A stretch of DNA of 64,000 nt from positions 1 to 64,000 of the forward strand of contig CAYYWZ010000005.1 of assembly GCA_964475415.1 (NCBI GenBank), given 5' to 3'. This document shows positions 26,431-34,917 of this stretch, piece by piece (position 1 is the first letter of the stretch; the number at the start of each line of letters is the position of its first letter). This DNA is from CALCMJ01 sp964475415. Lineage in GTDB: Bacteria > Bacteroidota > Bacteroidia > Chitinophagales > Saprospiraceae. Under the pieces are notes generated by a model. It made no database searches and was not told the DNA's origin. It worked only from the letters and a program-made list of their open reading frames with translations. The translations under genes were made by a program, and so were the position numbers.

Positions 26431-27750
26431 TTAATAGTACTTTCGTTTAATAAACCACTCATCATCATTGAAGGTAAAACCGAAAGTAAGCCGATAAAAA
26501 GTTTCTCTTATAGGTGTGCTTCCGCCTTTCTTACCAATGTTGAATCCTATATTAGCGTGAGATATTTTCTTTTGATACACAAAAGGCATTCCAAAGCCAA
26601 ATGTGACACCATAGTTGTTTATTTGTTCAGCATTTACAGATCTTGGATCAGAATTATAATAAGCTCCAAATCTATACATTACACGCTCAAAGTACTTATT
26701 GAACGATTTGTAATTAGGACGATAGTATCCTCCAAAAGATAACTTATTTGAATTCGTTAAAGTTTCAGGATTAGCGTCATTTCTGTATTTATCCCAGAAA
26801 GTTATGGAATAATTAACACCTAGAGCCCATTTATTACCTTTAAAATAGGTTGCTCCTAGTCCTAATTCAGCTGGCAGTCTTCCCGTTCCGGGATTATCTA
26901 CTGATACTTCTACTGTATCTAGATCGTTTGTTATCTGGTCCAGTAGAAAGTTTTCTACGTTGGCAGTGGTGTTGAAACTTGTAGCGGAGTTTCCATATAA
27001 TCCAAAGTTAAAAACCTTTGATTCTATTCCTTTATTTAGATCTACCTGATCTTGGTTTAGAACTAAGGAATAATGCAGGCCTAGATTCCACAAAAATCCT
27101 TTTACAGAATAATTATTTTCGTAGTCTACATCATAGACATTGAGTATTTCTTCAAAGTTTACAGATCGCTCATTTCTAATTTTCCCAAATAGATATCCAA
27201 GATTAACTCCAGCCGAAAAGTTTTTGTATTTGAACCCGTTAGAGAAAACAAATTTATATGTTCCCCCAGAACCAGTAAAATCTCTTGTTACACTGCCTAT
27301 AGAGTCTATAGTCTCTGTAGATCTTATATTATAGCCTACATTTGAATGAGGCATTATAGTAAATGCCATCCCATGGCTAAAATCACTATCTATTCTATCA
27401 AATAATTCATTGACAGGATTTCTAAGCGGGAAAGCGAGAGAAAGATAGAGCAGATTTCCGTTAAAGGTAGTATTACTTTGTGTGTCATCGCTCAGAGTAG
27501 AATACTCTGTAAATACACCTACATCAAAAGCAGCAGTCCTTAGACTTGCTAGAGTTGCTGGATTCACTATATTTATATGATATGGATCAGAGTAGGACGC
27601 TCCTAAGTCTCCCATCTGCTGTAAATGGGCAAAGTTTGTATTGTTGATTTCTCCTATCCCGAACCTAGAGTAGGGGTTATTGTCAGAAATCTGCGACCAT
27701 ATAGATATGGGCGCAAGAAGACAAAAGATATATATTATGATTCTACTCAT
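26431..27750 (-). CDS. Outer-membrane beta-barrel protein, FadL/OmpP1-like
   Basis: 439 residues with signal peptide (about 1-19). The mature protein opens with NNPYSRFGIGE and DPYHINIVNPATLAS, a start seen in Bacteroidota long-chain fatty-acid-porin-like barrels, followed by alternating amphipathic strands and a terminal strand ending in an aromatic pattern (LTFGFTFNDDEWFIKRKYY). I take it as an outer-membrane barrel; transport of hydrophobic compounds would fit the FadL family but is not shown. The start overlaps the end of coaX by 8 bp, and the TPR gene follows 13 bp downstream. Confidence 0.72.
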   Translation of the reverse strand: MSRIIIYIFCLLAPISIWSQISDNNPYSRFGIGEINNTNFAHLQQMGDLGASYSDPYHINIVNPATLASLRTAAFDVGVFTEYSTLSDDTQSNTTFNGNLLYLSLAFPLRNPVNELFDRIDSDFSHGMAFTIMPHSNVGYNIRSTETIDSIGSVTRDFTGSGGTYKFVFSNGFKYKNFSAGVNLGYLFGKIRNERSVNFEEILNVYDVDYENNYSVKGFLWNLGLHYSLVLNQDQVDLNKGIESKVFNFGLYGNSATSFNTTANVENFLLDQITNDLDTVEVSVDNPGTGRLPAELGLGATYFKGNKWALGVNYSITFWDKYRNDANPETLTNSNKLSFGGYYRPNYKSFNKYFERVMYRFGAYYNSDPRSVNAEQINNYGVTFGFGMPFVYQKKISHANIGFNIGKKGGSTPIRETFYRLTFGFTFNDDEWFIKRKYY

Positions 27751-28462
27751 TATAGTTTAATGTTGCATTTAAGCCCATAAGGACCAGGTTAGGAACTACA
27801 AATTTCTTACATTCTACGAGATCTCCAAAAGATGAAGCATCTCCGCCAGTTAAAATAACGTTAATCTTCCCAAATTCGCGTTCTATACGCTTTGCTAAGG
27901 CTTCTATTTCTAAGACAATTCCATAAATCGCGCCATTTTGCAGTGCTGATTTAGTACTAAGGCCTAATATTTTATTTTTGAAACTTCCTTTCACCAGTGG
28001 TAGAGCAGAGGTAAAGTGATGCATCGATTTTAGACGTAAGTCTATTCCAGGAGATATATTACCTCCATGATATATAGCTTTCTTATCTACAAAATCAGCC
28101 GTCATACAGGTTCCTATGTCAAAAATCAAACAGTTTTGTTTAGGGAACATATCTATGGCTCCCGACACAGCCGCTATTCTATCCTTGCCTATCGTCTTTG
28201 GCGTTTTGTATAGACTCTTAAACGCCTGGGGAGTTTTATGCGATAGTAACACCGTCTTGAAACTCCGATCTAGATATTTATAAAAGGGTGGTAGGCTACT
28301 TCTTACTGTAGATAATATCACTCGTGAAAAAGAATACTTTCTATGCAGCTTTTTTATATCACCGACAAGGAGTTTTTTCTGTCTCTTATAGGCAAGGATT
28401 TCCTTGTCTTTCATGACAGCATATTTGATAAAACTATTCCCTATGTCGATACAAAAATTCAA
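27743..28462 (-). CDS. coaX: Type III pantothenate kinase CoaX
   Basis: 239 residues, ASKHA fold. CIDIGNSFIK (about 4-13) is the phosphate-1 motif with the catalytic-site Asp; IGKDRIAA and IFDIGTCMTAD give the adenosine and phosphate-2 regions; HGGNISPG follows. The enzyme phosphorylates pantothenate in the first step of CoA synthesis and, unlike type I/II, is not feedback-inhibited by CoA. It sits 12 bp after purH and overlaps the downstream barrel gene by 8 bp. Confidence 0.93.
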   Translation of the reverse strand: MNFCIDIGNSFIKYAVMKDKEILAYKRQKKLLVGDIKKLHRKYSFSRVILSTVRSSLPPFYKYLDRSFKTVLLSHKTPQAFKSLYKTPKTIGKDRIAAVSGAIDMFPKQNCLIFDIGTCMTADFVDKKAIYHGGNISPGIDLRLKSMHHFTSALPLVKGSFKNKILGLSTKSALQNGAIYGIVLEIEALAKRIEREFGKINVILTGGDASSFGDLVECKKFVVPNLVLMGLNATLNYNE

Positions 28463-28474
28463 TCGCTTTCCTAT

Positions 28475-29992
28475 TTAGTGTTTGAAATGTCTAGTACCCG
28501 TAAACACCATAGCCAGATCATTATTGTCACAATACTCTATGCTTAACTTATCTTTAATAGAACCACCAGGTTGAATGATAGAAGTGATGCCAGCCTTATG
28601 TGCCAGTTCTACACAGTCTGGAAATGGGAAAAAAGCATCTGAAGCCATCACTGCTCCCTCTAGAGAAAAGCCCATTCTCTTTGCCTTATCTATAGCTTGA
28701 TTGCAAGCATCCACTCTAGAAGTCTGACCAGATCCCATACCTAATAATTGATGACCGGAGGCAAGGACGATGGTATTAGATTTAAGATGCTTAGCACATT
28801 TCTCTGCGAATAATAGATCATCGATGTCTTCTACAGATGGTGCCTTCTTAGTTACAATCTCTAGTTCTGTAGACTGCGTAGTTTTGTGATCAGCATCCTG
28901 TTGTATTACACCATTCAGGATACTCTTAAATATTTTTTTATTGATATTGAAGTGATTGATTTTCATCAACACTCTCTTTTTCTTCTGAGTAAGTAGTGCT
29001 TCGGCATCAGCAGAAAAAGAAGGCGCAATAAGTACTTCGTAAAACAGTTTATTGATTTCTTCTGCCGTGACAAGATCTATCTCTTTATTAGCAATCAGGA
29101 TGCCTCCAAAAGCAGAAACAGGATCTCCTGCAAGTGCCGCATGCCATGCCTCTAGGATTGTAGGTCTTATTGCGATACCACATGGATTTGTATGCTTAAG
29201 AACTGCAAAGCATGGATCTCCCTCATGAAACTCAGACATGAGAGCTACGGCTGCATCGATATCTACTAGATTGTTATATGACAATTCTTTGCCAGATAGC
29301 TTATGGAATAGACTTTCCATCTCTCCAAAATATATGCCTTGCTGATGCGGGTTTTCTCCGTACCTCAGGACCTTGCCACCTAAGATAGAATGCTTAAAGT
29401 TGTTTTCTTTTTTGTTCTCATCGAAATAGTCGAATATAGCCGTGTCGTAATGAGACGAAACTTTAAAGGCTTCTCTCGCTAGACCCTTTCTTTCTTCCAA
29501 AGAAGAAGTCGCATCATTTTTCAAGATCTTAACGAGATCTGGATATTGTTCTTTAGAAGGAATGATAACAACATCGCCATAATTTTTTGCTGCTGCCCGA
29601 ATAAGAGCTATACCACCTATATCTATTTTTTCTATAATAGCAGCTTCATCATTGGTTGCCTTCACTGTATCTTCGAAAGGATATAGATCTACCACTACAC
29701 AATCTATTTCTGGAATTTCATACTGCTCGAGTTGAGCTAGGTGGTCATCAGCTCTTCTAGCTAATATTCCGCCAAATACTTTTGGATGTAAGGTTTTTAC
29801 TCTGCCGTCGAGTATAGATGGGTAGCTCGTAAGGTCTTCTACTTTATCTACTTCGAGCCCATTATCCATGAGGTAAGTGTAGGTACCACCTGTAGATAAT
29901 ATTCTGATATCATTGTTTTTGAGCTCTGCAATAATATCAGATAATCCGTCCTTATTAAATACGGAAATTAGACAAGTTTTTATTTTGCGCAT
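28475..29992 (-). CDS. purH: Bifunctional AICAR transformylase/IMP cyclohydrolase PurH
   Basis: 505 residues, full length for PurH. Residues 1-190 form the MGS-like IMP cyclohydrolase domain (STGGT at about 33-37, DGRVKTLHP, and GGIALIRAAAKN), and the rest the AICAR formyltransferase domain (RYGENPHQQ, CFAVLKHTNPCG, FGGI). It catalyses the last two steps of purine synthesis. It is the first gene of a run purH-coaX-barrel-TPR. Upstream lies a 560-bp non-coding stretch with an inverted repeat (30022-30029/30058-30065) that could be an operator. Confidence 0.96.
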   Translation of the reverse strand: MRKIKTCLISVFNKDGLSDIIAELKNNDIRILSTGGTYTYLMDNGLEVDKVEDLTSYPSILDGRVKTLHPKVFGGILARRADDHLAQLEQYEIPEIDCVVVDLYPFEDTVKATNDEAAIIEKIDIGGIALIRAAAKNYGDVVIIPSKEQYPDLVKILKNDATSSLEERKGLAREAFKVSSHYDTAIFDYFDENKKENNFKHSILGGKVLRYGENPHQQGIYFGEMESLFHKLSGKELSYNNLVDIDAAVALMSEFHEGDPCFAVLKHTNPCGIAIRPTILEAWHAALAGDPVSAFGGILIANKEIDLVTAEEINKLFYEVLIAPSFSADAEALLTQKKKRVLMKINHFNINKKIFKSILNGVIQQDADHKTTQSTELEIVTKKAPSVEDIDDLLFAEKCAKHLKSNTIVLASGHQLLGMGSGQTSRVDACNQAIDKAKRMGFSLEGAVMASDAFFPFPDCVELAHKAGITSIIQPGGSIKDKLSIEYCDNNDLAMVFTGTRHFKH

Positions 29993-30113
29993 CCAGTTTG
30001 GTTTATCGTTTGTGATATCTCGGATAATTCACTCTTCCCCCTTAGTCGTTGGCACGCAATTATCCAAGCTAAAAATCACCGCAATAATAAACTTAAGTTC
30101 TTAGAAATCAGAT

Positions 30114-30129
30114 TTTTCCGTAAGGAAAA
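30114..30129. repeat. Perfect 6-bp hairpin, REP-like
   Basis: TTTTCC-GTAA-GGAAAA. The centre (CCGTAAGG) is close to that of the 3464-3480 palindrome (CCCGTAGGG). No T-run follows, so it is not an obvious terminator. Confidence 0.35.
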
Positions 30130-30480
30130 TTGACTATTCTAATAGATTTTCAATGATTTTTAAGACAGACAACCTATAAAGAATGGATAGATACACTTAG
30201 GAGATCATAATGCTCTTATTTTATATATTCTTATCTAACCTAATTTAAAGCTGAGGGAGTCCCTAGAATTCGATGCTTAGATGCGTGGCTAACCGTTTTA
30301 GAAAATCTTAATCAGGCTTTTAATTCATTTTAAACTATTTAATTTTAAAATGCTTAAAAACTGTAGATAAGACATTCTGAATCTCATTTTGTCTTACTTT
30401 ATAATTATTTGGCTACTATTATTAATAATTGAATTAATATCTATAATTATTGATGGATTATCATTTACTTACTTTACGGT

Positions 30481-30550
30481 TATCGGTGATTGTACCGATC
30501 GTCTCCGAGGTACGAGGATATGATCTGATCACATAATGTTATAATCTGGC
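30481..30550. repeat. TA-flanking repeat R1
   Basis: Shares with 31468-31539 the start tatcggt, the core cgtctc-cg-gaggtacgag, atatgatc, cataat and the end ctggc, in the same orientation, and lies 2 bp from the RES toxin stop. The core resembles the widespread REP-like string tgcgaggnacgaag. Confidence 0.5.
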
Positions 30551-30552
30551 AT

Positions 30553-31011
30553 TTATTTGGTAAACAGTCTCTTATCAAATTTAAACTGCTCTACTTTTAG
30601 TAGTTTTACTTTCGTATAATTCCTATGATTAGGATTTATTAAATAGTTATACTCATCTTGAATTACTGCTGAGGGCACCTTCATAACTAAATATTTATTT
30701 TCTTGGATGAATTTATCTCCAATTAATTTTGTAGAAATTTCATGAGGAAAATTTCTCCAGTCTTTCTCTAGATCCTTCCTTAATATTTCGAGCATTTTTA
30801 GATCTGGAATCTTGATACTTTGTAAAAAGTAATTCTTTGGCACTATTCCTAGTGGTATATGCACAGCAACCTCAGTTGTACAGAGAGCTCTGCTTTCGCC
30901 TGTATATATAATTCTTCGCCCTTTATTGTTCCATCTTCCCCCATGTAATTCAGCTCCTATACCGCTTAAATCATTTTTATATTTCTCCTTGGTAAGCCTA
31001 TATACGATCAT
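30553..31011 (-). CDS. RES-domain toxin of a RES-Xre toxin-antitoxin pair
   Basis: 152 residues, the usual length for this family. The N-terminal YRL motif (R5), GGRWNNKGRRIIYTGES (about 24-40, Arg, Trp and Tyr of the active pocket) and ALCTTEVAVH (Glu about 47) match RES toxins. Characterised relatives (MbcT, Res) degrade NAD+ or modify an NAD-dependent target, stopping growth. It overlaps the antitoxin gene by 4 bp, the standard arrangement with the antitoxin first. A ~70-bp repeat begins 2 bp after the stop codon. Confidence 0.88.
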   Translation of the reverse strand: MIVYRLTKEKYKNDLSGIGAELHGGRWNNKGRRIIYTGESRALCTTEVAVHIPLGIVPKNYFLQSIKIPDLKMLEILRKDLEKDWRNFPHEISTKLIGDKFIQENKYLVMKVPSAVIQDEYNYLINPNHRNYTKVKLLKVEQFKFDKRLFTK

Positions 31012-31412
31012 GCTAAAATGCCATGTTCTATTCGTCCTAATTCATCCATTAACATATCGATTCCAAAACTACTATCCAACAACTCAATTGGTCTTATATT
31101 TCCTAATGCTATAATTTTCGAATTCATCCACTCATCAAATAGCACCTTTGAACCAAATACTTCTTTTCCTTTTAATTGTAACTTCGCTATTTCAATTATC
31201 CGTTCACTTTGCAATGACTCGAATTTTCTCTTTTCTTTCTTATAACGTTGGATAGTTCTTTCTGTTATATGCAAGAATTTACTCCATTCTTTTAAAGTAT
31301 ACGAACTTGAATTTACTATCTCTTCGAATAGACTTATTGTAATACCTTTCCTAGAGATTTTCACTAACTCTACAGTATCTACTAGTTTTAAATTGAATTG
31401 CGATATCGACAT
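31008..31412 (-). CDS. Xre/MbcA/ParS antitoxin (DUF2384) of the RES pair
   Basis: 134 residues. The N-terminal half has a helix-turn-helix (about 39-62, TLKEWSKFLHITERTIQRYK). The C-terminal half is the toxin-binding DUF2384 domain with the hallmark FDEWMNSKIIALG, RPIELLDSSFG and RIEHG. It neutralises the RES toxin by covering its active site and represses the operon. The ATG at 31412 is preceded by an inverted repeat (31421-31442) that is a good candidate operator. Confidence 0.88.
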   Translation of the reverse strand: MSISQFNLKLVDTVELVKISRKGITISLFEEIVNSSSYTLKEWSKFLHITERTIQRYKKEKRKFESLQSERIIEIAKLQLKGKEVFGSKVLFDEWMNSKIIALGNIRPIELLDSSFGIDMLMDELGRIEHGILA

Positions 31413-31420
31413 ATTTACTA

Positions 31421-31442
31421 TTTGTCGTAAAAATAACGAAAA
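31421..31442 (-). promoter_or_regulatory. Candidate operator of the RES-Xre module
   Basis: tttgtcgt-aaaaat-aacgaaaa is an imperfect inverted repeat 8 bp ahead of the antitoxin start codon, the position at which Xre-type antitoxins autoregulate. Confidence 0.4.
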
Positions 31443-31467
31443 TTTTCCATTAAGTCAAGCTTGATTA

Positions 31468-31539
31468 TATCGGTCTAGAGTATGCGTCGTCTCTGCGAGG
31501 TACGAGTAGATATGATCGTCATAATTTTTGTTAGCTGGC
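31468..31539. repeat. TA-flanking repeat R2
   Basis: Second copy of the repeat at 30481-30550, with the shared core cgtctctgcgaggtacgag and end ctggc, 5 bp from the PIN toxin stop. Same orientation and nearly the same distance to the toxin as R1. Confidence 0.5.
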
Positions 31540-31544
31540 GGATT

Positions 31545-31973
31545 TTATTCACTTAAGTTTATCGCTACAAGTTCATCTGGACTTAAAACATCTATTATCG
31601 AATTTCTAAAACCTTTTTTGTCTCTTGTTACGATATAATTTATCCTCTTTATTCTATTCGCACATTCTATTTGACTTGCATCCTCTAAATCACTTGTTTT
31701 TGATTTTAAAGCGAGTACTAACTCTTTTTTAGTTATATCTTGAATTTCGATCCTCTTCAAAACTGTTTCAATTGCACGATTTGCATGCTTAGATCCAATA
31801 TTTCGTTCTAAGATATAGAAGGTGGTTAATATCGAATTTGATGATGTGTATAATTCACAATTCCCTTTCTTTGCTTCTCTGAAGATTATATAGGCTGAAT
31901 TTGAAAACGGTTTACGATCAGCTAGCAAATCAATAATAATATTCGTATCTAAAAATATCTTTAATCTAGCCAT
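31545..31973 (-). CDS. PIN-domain ribonuclease toxin (VapC-like)
   Basis: 142 residues. The acidic metal-binding residues of the PIN fold are visible: D9 in FLDTNIIIDLL, the Glu/Asp in SDLEDASQIECA, and the Asp of IVTRDKKGF. PIN toxins cleave specific tRNA or rRNA. It overlaps its antitoxin gene by 8 bp. Together with the RES module it forms a two-module island between purH and tdk; a ~70-bp repeat lies 5 bp past the stop. Confidence 0.88.
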   Translation of the reverse strand: MARLKIFLDTNIIIDLLADRKPFSNSAYIIFREAKKGNCELYTSSNSILTTFYILERNIGSKHANRAIETVLKRIEIQDITKKELVLALKSKTSDLEDASQIECANRIKRINYIVTRDKKGFRNSIIDVLSPDELVAINLSE

Positions 31974-32205
31974 GTTTACTAATTCTCAATTTTCTTGATT
32001 CTTTTTTTATGTCAAAATTTATAGGTAAATCTATTATACCTCTAATGGAATCAAGTTCAGAATCTCCCAGTTCAGGTTCTTGAGAAGTAATCTTTTCTAG
32101 ATACGATTCTATTATTTGTGATAAACTTTGTTTGTTGATCTTGGCATATTCCTTTGCCTGTTCTATTATTAATTTATTCAGTGTAAGTGTCAATTTAGTA
32201 TTCAT
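31966..32205 (-). CDS. DUF6364-type antitoxin partner of the PIN toxin
   Basis: 79 residues from ATG 32205; a six-residue longer frame would start at TTG 32223 and is less likely. The N-terminus MNTKLTLTLNKLIIEQAKEY is a ribbon-helix-helix-like DNA-binding unit, and the Ser/Gln-Ile-Ile-Glu-Ser-Tyr segment follows the DUF6364 pattern. The basic C-terminal tail would bind the PIN toxin. An inverted pair ATACGT (32204-32209) and ATACGTAT (32226-32233) around the start may be the operator. Confidence 0.75.
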   Translation of the reverse strand: MNTKLTLTLNKLIIEQAKEYAKINKQSLSQIIESYLEKITSQEPELGDSELDSIRGIIDLPINFDIKKESRKLRISKHG

Positions 32206-32590
32206 ACGTGTTATTTTATTCAAATATACGTATTCTAATTTTTAAAAACAACTATTTATTTATTTCTGACAGCTAACTAACCACTATTATCAATTGTAGC
32301 TTCTTCCATGTAAAGCCTTGATAAGAAGGGGATTGTTGCCATGTAAAATTAAAGAACCAGTCGGCTTAATTGAGTTTGTTATGGCACAATAGGTAAGCAA
32401 GACAATTGTATTTTTCGCACTCGGGATAGAAGTGGTTCTGCAAGTGTATATACATGCGTAGTCTAAGGAGAAGAGCAGGCTGACAGAGGAAGACAAACGC
32501 GGACTATAGAATACCTTGTGTAGTCGCTTAAGCAGTATGAACGGATAGCCCGAAAAAGTGCCCAAATAAAAAACCTGATCTATTGTAAAC
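32206..32590. other. 385-bp non-coding stretch holding a structured RNA
   Basis: Contains the upstream region of the PIN antitoxin and the RNA element at 32417-32562. A 91-codon minus-strand frame at 32290-32565 covers the RNA and has no protein-like composition, so I do not call it. Confidence 0.55.
32417..32562 (+). ncRNA. Structured RNA element, Flavo-1-like (copy B)
   Basis: GGATAGAAGTGG (32424-32435) and GGATAGCCCGA (32543-32553) flank a hairpin whose base ctgcaag (32438-32444) pairs with cttaagcag (32527-32535), with the same two-A bulge as in copy A. GCACT (32417-32421) and AGTGC (32557-32561) close the element. Upper arms, e.g. gtagtc/gactat, continue the stem. It runs tail to tail with tdk. 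The class name is from memory and needs a covariance search; the shared structure between the two copies is seen directly. Confidence 0.55.
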
Positions 32591-33184
32591 TTACTTTGTA
32601 TTGGTAAAATCTAGGATATTACCCATCTGATAACAGATTCTACATCTAGGTTCATAAGCATCTTTTTCGCCGAGAAGTACAGTTGCTTTTTCTTCTGATA
32701 AGCGATAAGAATGTGTAGCGAGATTTCCGCAGTGAGGACAGATAGCATGTACCTTCGTGATGTATTCTGCGATAGCAAGTAAATTAGGCATCGGACCAAA
32801 AGGTCGACCTAGATAATCCATGTCCAGACCTGCAATGATCACACGCTTACCGTTGAGGGCTAGTTTCTGGCAGACATCGACGAGATCCATATCAAAAAAC
32901 TGAGCCTCGTCTATACCTATAACCTTCGCATCGGTAACATGCAATAAGATTTCTTTGCTAGTAGGAAGAGGTATAGATCCTATCTGATTAGCATCATGGG
33001 AGACCACATCGGTATCATTGTATCGCACATCGGTCACTGGTTTAAAGATCTGTGTGCCTTGGTTAGCAATACGAGCACGCTTCATTCTACGAATGAGTTC
33101 TTCGGTCTTGCCAGAAAACATAGAACCACAGATGACTTCTATCCATCCGCTTCGTTGTCCTCTAAAACTGGGTTCTAAAAACAT
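32591..33184 (-). CDS. tdk: Thymidine kinase
   Basis: 197 residues, type II thymidine kinase. The P-loop is GSMFSGKTEEL (about 21-31), the Walker B region IGIDEAQFFD, and the lasso with four zinc ligands is CPHCGN and CRICYQ near the C-terminus. It salvages thymidine to dTMP. The start at ATG 33184 gives the N-terminal extension FLEPSFRGQRSGWIEV usual in Bacteroidota enzymes. It is not linked to other nucleotide genes. Confidence 0.95.
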   Translation of the reverse strand: MFLEPSFRGQRSGWIEVICGSMFSGKTEELIRRMKRARIANQGTQIFKPVTDVRYNDTDVVSHDANQIGSIPLPTSKEILLHVTDAKVIGIDEAQFFDMDLVDVCQKLALNGKRVIIAGLDMDYLGRPFGPMPNLLAIAEYITKVHAICPHCGNLATHSYRLSEEKATVLLGEKDAYEPRCRICYQMGNILDFTNTK

Positions 33185-33451
33185 ACTGTTTATGGTTTGA
33201 TAGTCCGCGAACTTATTTCCGCCTCCTTCAATTGAGTTACATAATTAGAAAATTTATCTGCTTATCTAGGATGATCAACACATATTTTTTTTCAAAATAT
33301 AAGGATTCTTGCTGATTTAACTCTTATAAGTAGAAATTTACATGGATTTAAGCGGATTTATTCAATAATTTCGTCTTAAGATATGTTATTTGTATTGAGA
33401 TTCTATAAATATAGATTCTAAGAAAAATCAAGATTTAAAATAAAAATAGAA

Positions 33452-34114
33452 ATGGATCGTAAAAAGGCAAGAATATTTATCGATAAGATCAATCACATAT
33501 ATTCTAGTATAGAATCTGATGAGGAGGTGCATAAGATAGAAAAGGATTTACTCAAGTCTTACGTGCAGTCGCTCTATGAGGCAATAAGTTCTGATGAAGA
33601 AAAACCAAGTGCTAAGCCTCCTGTTACCAAAGCAAAAAAAGTAGTAGCTAAAGAACCTAAATCAGAACTAGTAACTGAATCTAAGCCTTCTTTCGGAGTA
33701 GAATATGTCGAGGATGAGGCAGTAGAGATCATAGAAGAGAAAGAACAAGTGGTAGCAGCGCCAGCTAAGCCGATACCTGTACCCACAAAAACTACAATTA
33801 AACCTGAACTTGCAGCCCTGTTCGGTGACCAGTTAGTTGCAGCAGAGTTATCTGATAAGTTGCGTATGATGCCGATCAAGGATCTTGCAGGATCCATGAG
33901 TATCAATGAAAAAATATTTACTATCCAAGAATTGTTTGGTGGCGATAAGGACGAATACAATTCAGCCCTAAGTAAGTTAGACAGTTTCAGTAGTTTCAAA
34001 GAGGCTAAGGAATATCTGATGGCAGGAAGTGCAGAAAAATACAAATGGTACGAAGAAGGTAAGCTTAAGAAGGCGGAACACTTTATACAGTTAGTGCACA
34101 GAAGATATAGCTAG
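33452..34114 (+). CDS. Conserved hypothetical protein with helical tail domain
   Basis: 220 residues in three parts: a helical N-terminal segment (1-45), a Pro/Lys/Glu/Val-rich linker (46-112) and a helical C-terminal domain (about 115-220: LAALFGDQLVAAELSDKL, MSINEKIFTIQELFGGD, KYKWYEEGKLKKAEHF). The tail domain looks familiar from Bacteroidota hypothetical proteins, but I know of no function. It lies 49 bp before the rhomboid gene on the same strand. Confidence 0.6.
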   Translation: MDRKKARIFIDKINHIYSSIESDEEVHKIEKDLLKSYVQSLYEAISSDEEKPSAKPPVTKAKKVVAKEPKSELVTESKPSFGVEYVEDEAVEIIEEKEQVVAAPAKPIPVPTKTTIKPELAALFGDQLVAAELSDKLRMMPIKDLAGSMSINEKIFTIQELFGGDKDEYNSALSKLDSFSSFKEAKEYLMAGSAEKYKWYEEGKLKKAEHFIQLVHRRYS

Positions 34115-34163
34115 AACCTACAGGTAAGATCTGTGTTTCAGTATAAGTACTTTAATATAATAT

Positions 34164-34910
34164 ATGGATAAGACATTCAGAGATACAATGAACAAGCTGG
34201 TTTTTCCGATCTGCTTTGTATTGCTGTTATGGTTTCTATTCGGTATAAAAGAGTACTGGGATATCACCTTCGGACTTAAGGGCGTATATCCGAGGAAGGT
34301 TCATGGACTGCTTGGTATCCTTACTGCTCCGCTAATTCATAGCAATGTAGGCCATCTTATTTCTAATACGATGCCCTTGATCGGTCTATCGGCGATGTTG
34401 TTCATCTTCTATAGACGTATCTCTTATTTTGGGTTCTTTATGATCTACATATTGACTGGTTTTGTGGTGTGGTTATTCGCTCGACAAGTTTTTCATGTAG
34501 GTTCTAGTGGAGTGGTATATGGTCTAGTTTCCTTTGTGTTTTTCAACGGATTGTTCCGGCGAAGTATGATCTCTATTATGCTTGCACTTATTGTTACTGT
34601 AATGTATCTAGGTAGCGGATACTTTTTCGGTATTCTGCCTAATCAAGAGGGTATATCTTGGGAGAGTCACCTGTTTGGTGCGATAGTAGGTGCTTTTGTT
34701 TCGTTTATATTGAAAGATGTAAAAGAAGAAGATGATGTAGAAGAAAAAGAGTGGGATGAGGAGCCAGAGAGCTATTATTTTCCTAGAGATATTTTTGAAA
34801 AAACCAAAGCGCAGCGACGTCAGGAAGCTATACTCAAGCAAGAAGAGATGCTTAGACAACAAGAGTTACTCAGGCAGCAGGCATTGCTTAGAAATCAACA
34901 AGGGGAGTAA
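34164..34910 (+). CDS. Rhomboid family intramembrane serine protease
   Basis: 248 residues. The catalytic Ser lies in GSSGVVYG (about residue 114) and the catalytic His in ESHLFGAIVG (about 171); the HSNVGHLISN loop (about 60-69) is the second conserved motif. It has about six membrane segments. The C-terminal ~35 residues are a charged, Gln-rich tail with a repeating EEMLRQQ/QELLRQQ/QALLRNQ pattern, a cytosolic extension not needed for catalysis. Substrate unknown. Confidence 0.9.
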   Translation: MDKTFRDTMNKLVFPICFVLLLWFLFGIKEYWDITFGLKGVYPRKVHGLLGILTAPLIHSNVGHLISNTMPLIGLSAMLFIFYRRISYFGFFMIYILTGFVVWLFARQVFHVGSSGVVYGLVSFVFFNGLFRRSMISIMLALIVTVMYLGSGYFFGILPNQEGISWESHLFGAIVGAFVSFILKDVKEEDDVEEKEWDEEPESYYFPRDIFEKTKAQRRQEAILKQEEMLRQQELLRQQALLRNQQGE

Positions 34911-34917
34911 GGGATTT

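Larger units (their letters stand above)
29993..30552. other. 560-bp intergenic stretch: purH leader, palindromes and a TA-flanking repeat
   Basis: No gene is seen. It contains an inverted repeat GGATAATT (30022-30029) and AATTATCC (30058-30065) close to purH, a perfect hairpin TTTTCC-GTAA-GGAAAA (30114-30129) that recalls the REP-like palindromes at 3.4 kb, and, at 30481-30550, the repeat that also follows the second toxin gene. The remainder is plain AT-rich sequence. Confidence 0.5.

Noticed and set aside
26418..26468. Upstream start of the TPR protein at 26468
   Set aside because: The added 17 residues precede a clear signal peptide and would overlap the barrel gene end.
30481..31539. 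Repeats after the toxin genes as integron attC sites
   Set aside because: TA cassettes with a repeat after each stop suggest a chromosomal integron, but I could not find the RYYYAAC and GTTRRRY core sites at the right ends of either repeat, and no integrase gene is in the window.
32290..32565. 91-codon minus-strand frame beside tdk
   Set aside because: It covers the structured RNA element, shows no protein-like motif and has no homologue I recognise.
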